Source: Caulobacteraceae bacterium (lineage in GTDB: Bacteria > Pseudomonadota > Alphaproteobacteria > Caulobacterales > Caulobacteraceae). From it: a DNA stretch of 41,558 bases. Below are positions 40,798-41,558 of this stretch, in pieces. The notes under the pieces are model-generated. The model was not told the DNA's origin, made no database searches, and saw only the letters and a program-made list of their open reading frames with translations. The stretch's first letter is position 1; every line of letters starts with the position of its first letter. The stretch is taken from the NCBI GenBank assembly GCA_947475465.1, contig CANJLK010000007.1, positions 1 through 41,558 on the forward strand. Direction: 5' to 3'. The translations under genes and the position numbers were made by a program.

Positions 40798-41558
40798 ATG
40801 GCCGACGAGACCGAAACAGAAACCGAAGCCGCCCTTGGGGCGCAAGACGCCGCCGAGGCGCCGGTCGCCGACTGGGGCGAGGGCGGCGAGCCCGGCGCGG
40901 AACGCATCCTCAACCAGGACGAGATCGACAGCCTGCTGGGCTTCGATCTCTCCGAGGAGGACAGCGGCGAGCGCACTGGCATCCGCGCCATCATCAACTC
41001 GGCCCTGGTCTCCTACGAGCGCCTGCCGATGCTCGAGATCGTCTTCGACCGCCTGGTGCGGCTGATGACCACGAGCCTGCGCAACTTCACCTCCGACAAC
41101 GTCGAAGTCTCCCTCGACAACATCTCCTCGATCCGGTTCGGCGACTACCTGAACTCGATCCCGCTGCCGGCCATCCTGTCGGTCTTCCGGGCCGAAGAGC
41201 TGAACAACTACGGCCTGCTGACGGTCGATTCGAACCTGATCTATTCCATCGTCGACGTCCTGCTGGGGGGTCGCCGCGGCACCGCGGCCATGCGCATCGA
41301 GGGCCGGCCCTACACCACCATCGAGCGCGTCCTGGTCCAGCGGATGGTCGAGGTCGTCCTGGCCGACGCCCGTGAGGCCTTCGAACCCCTGACGCCCGTG
41401 ACCTTCACCCTCGACCGGCTGGAGACCAATCCGCGCTTCGCCGCCATCGCGCGCCCGGCCAACGCCGCCATCCTGGTGAAGCTGCGCATCGACATGGAAG
41501 ACCGCGGCGGCCGCATCGAACTGCTGCTGCCCTATGCGACGCTGGAGCCCATCCGCAA
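40798..41558 (+). CDS. fliM: Flagellar motor switch protein FliM (3' end beyond window)
   Basis: C-ring switch protein, cut by the right edge after about 253 codons with no stop. The CheY-P-binding helix LNQDEIDSLLGF is at residues 38-49, after an unusually acidic N-terminal extension (MADETETETEAALGAQDAAE...). The middle domain begins RLPMLEIVFDRLVRLMTTSLRNFTSDNVEVSLDNISSIRFGDYLNSIP and continues through LLGGRRG. The FliN-like C-terminal domain is expected outside. Start ATG at 40798, with a weak ribosome site. Confidence 0.94.
   Translation, partial: MADETETETEAALGAQDAAEAPVADWGEGGEPGAERILNQDEIDSLLGFDLSEEDSGERTGIRAIINSALVSYERLPMLEIVFDRLVRLMTTSLRNFTSDNVEVSLDNISSIRFGDYLNSIPLPAILSVFRAEELNNYGLLTVDSNLIYSIVDVLLGGRRGTAAMRIEGRPYTTIERVLVQRMVEVVLADAREAFEPLTPVTFTLDRLETNPRFAAIARPANAAILVKLRIDMEDRGGRIELLLPYATLEPIR

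Noticed and set aside
1..41558. CRISPR array, tRNA/rRNA gene, insertion sequence or prophage
   Set aside because: No regularly spaced direct repeats, no cloverleaf or CCA-end pattern, no transposase or phage structural gene was seen in the window.

Overview
The window looks like a high-GC alphaproteobacterial chromosome, most likely Caulobacterales (Caulobacter/Phenylobacterium type). The flagellar block flgF-flgG-flgA-flgH facing fliL-fliM, lying beside dxs, ispA and xseB, is the arrangement I associate with Caulobacter. A sigma-54 promoter before flgF, alphaproteobacterial-type Mrp and HflKC, and many 1- or 4-base start/stop overlaps fit the same group. The genus is inference from gene content; no 16S or tRNA gene is present. 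No CRISPR array, insertion sequence or prophage was seen.

Layout. 1-4.7 kb: ilvB (minus) behind a leader peptide with Leu/Val codons and an attenuator-type terminator; miaA, whose start codon overlaps that of divergent serB; then a HAD phosphatase. 4.7-8.5 kb: hflK-hflC-GNAT operon (minus) divergent from mrp. 8.5-15.3 kb: a minus-strand run of a DevBCA-like ABC exporter (permease, ATPase, HlyD adaptor), an SDR dehydrogenase and two tandem MelB-type symporters. 15.5-18.5 kb: CNT nucleoside transporter, GST, secreted unknown. 18.5-24 kb: small metabolic and unknown genes (Gfa-like, hotdog thioesterase, DUF3253, lipoprotein hydrolase, leucine-type dehydrogenase, VOC, Tat-exported unknown).

24-30.5 kb holds the most interesting part: a transglutaminase gene divergent from a two-gene DNA-repair module, made of a radical SAM protein with a helix-hairpin-helix tail and a DUF4130-like/UdgX fusion with the KRRIH motif. 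A near-consensus alphaproteobacterial LexA box sits in front. A TetR regulator, a CoxE-like VWA protein and a resolvase-fold protein lacking all the catalytic residues I could align follow. 30.5-35.7 kb: GNAT, histone-deacetylase-like hydrolase, histidine phosphatase, then xseB-ispA-dxs (isoprenoid precursor synthesis). 35.7-36.4 kb: a Phd/VapC-type toxin-antitoxin pair. 36.4-41.6 kb: the flagellar genes, with fliM cut by the window end.

Two families of dispersed intergenic repeats are visible (three loci of one, one locus of another), mostly at gene 3' ends. One copy has supplied the last residues and the stop codon of the UdgX fusion. Genes are packed extremely tightly: two convergent pairs have abutting stop codons with no intergenic base, and one divergent pair shares a CATG as both start codons.
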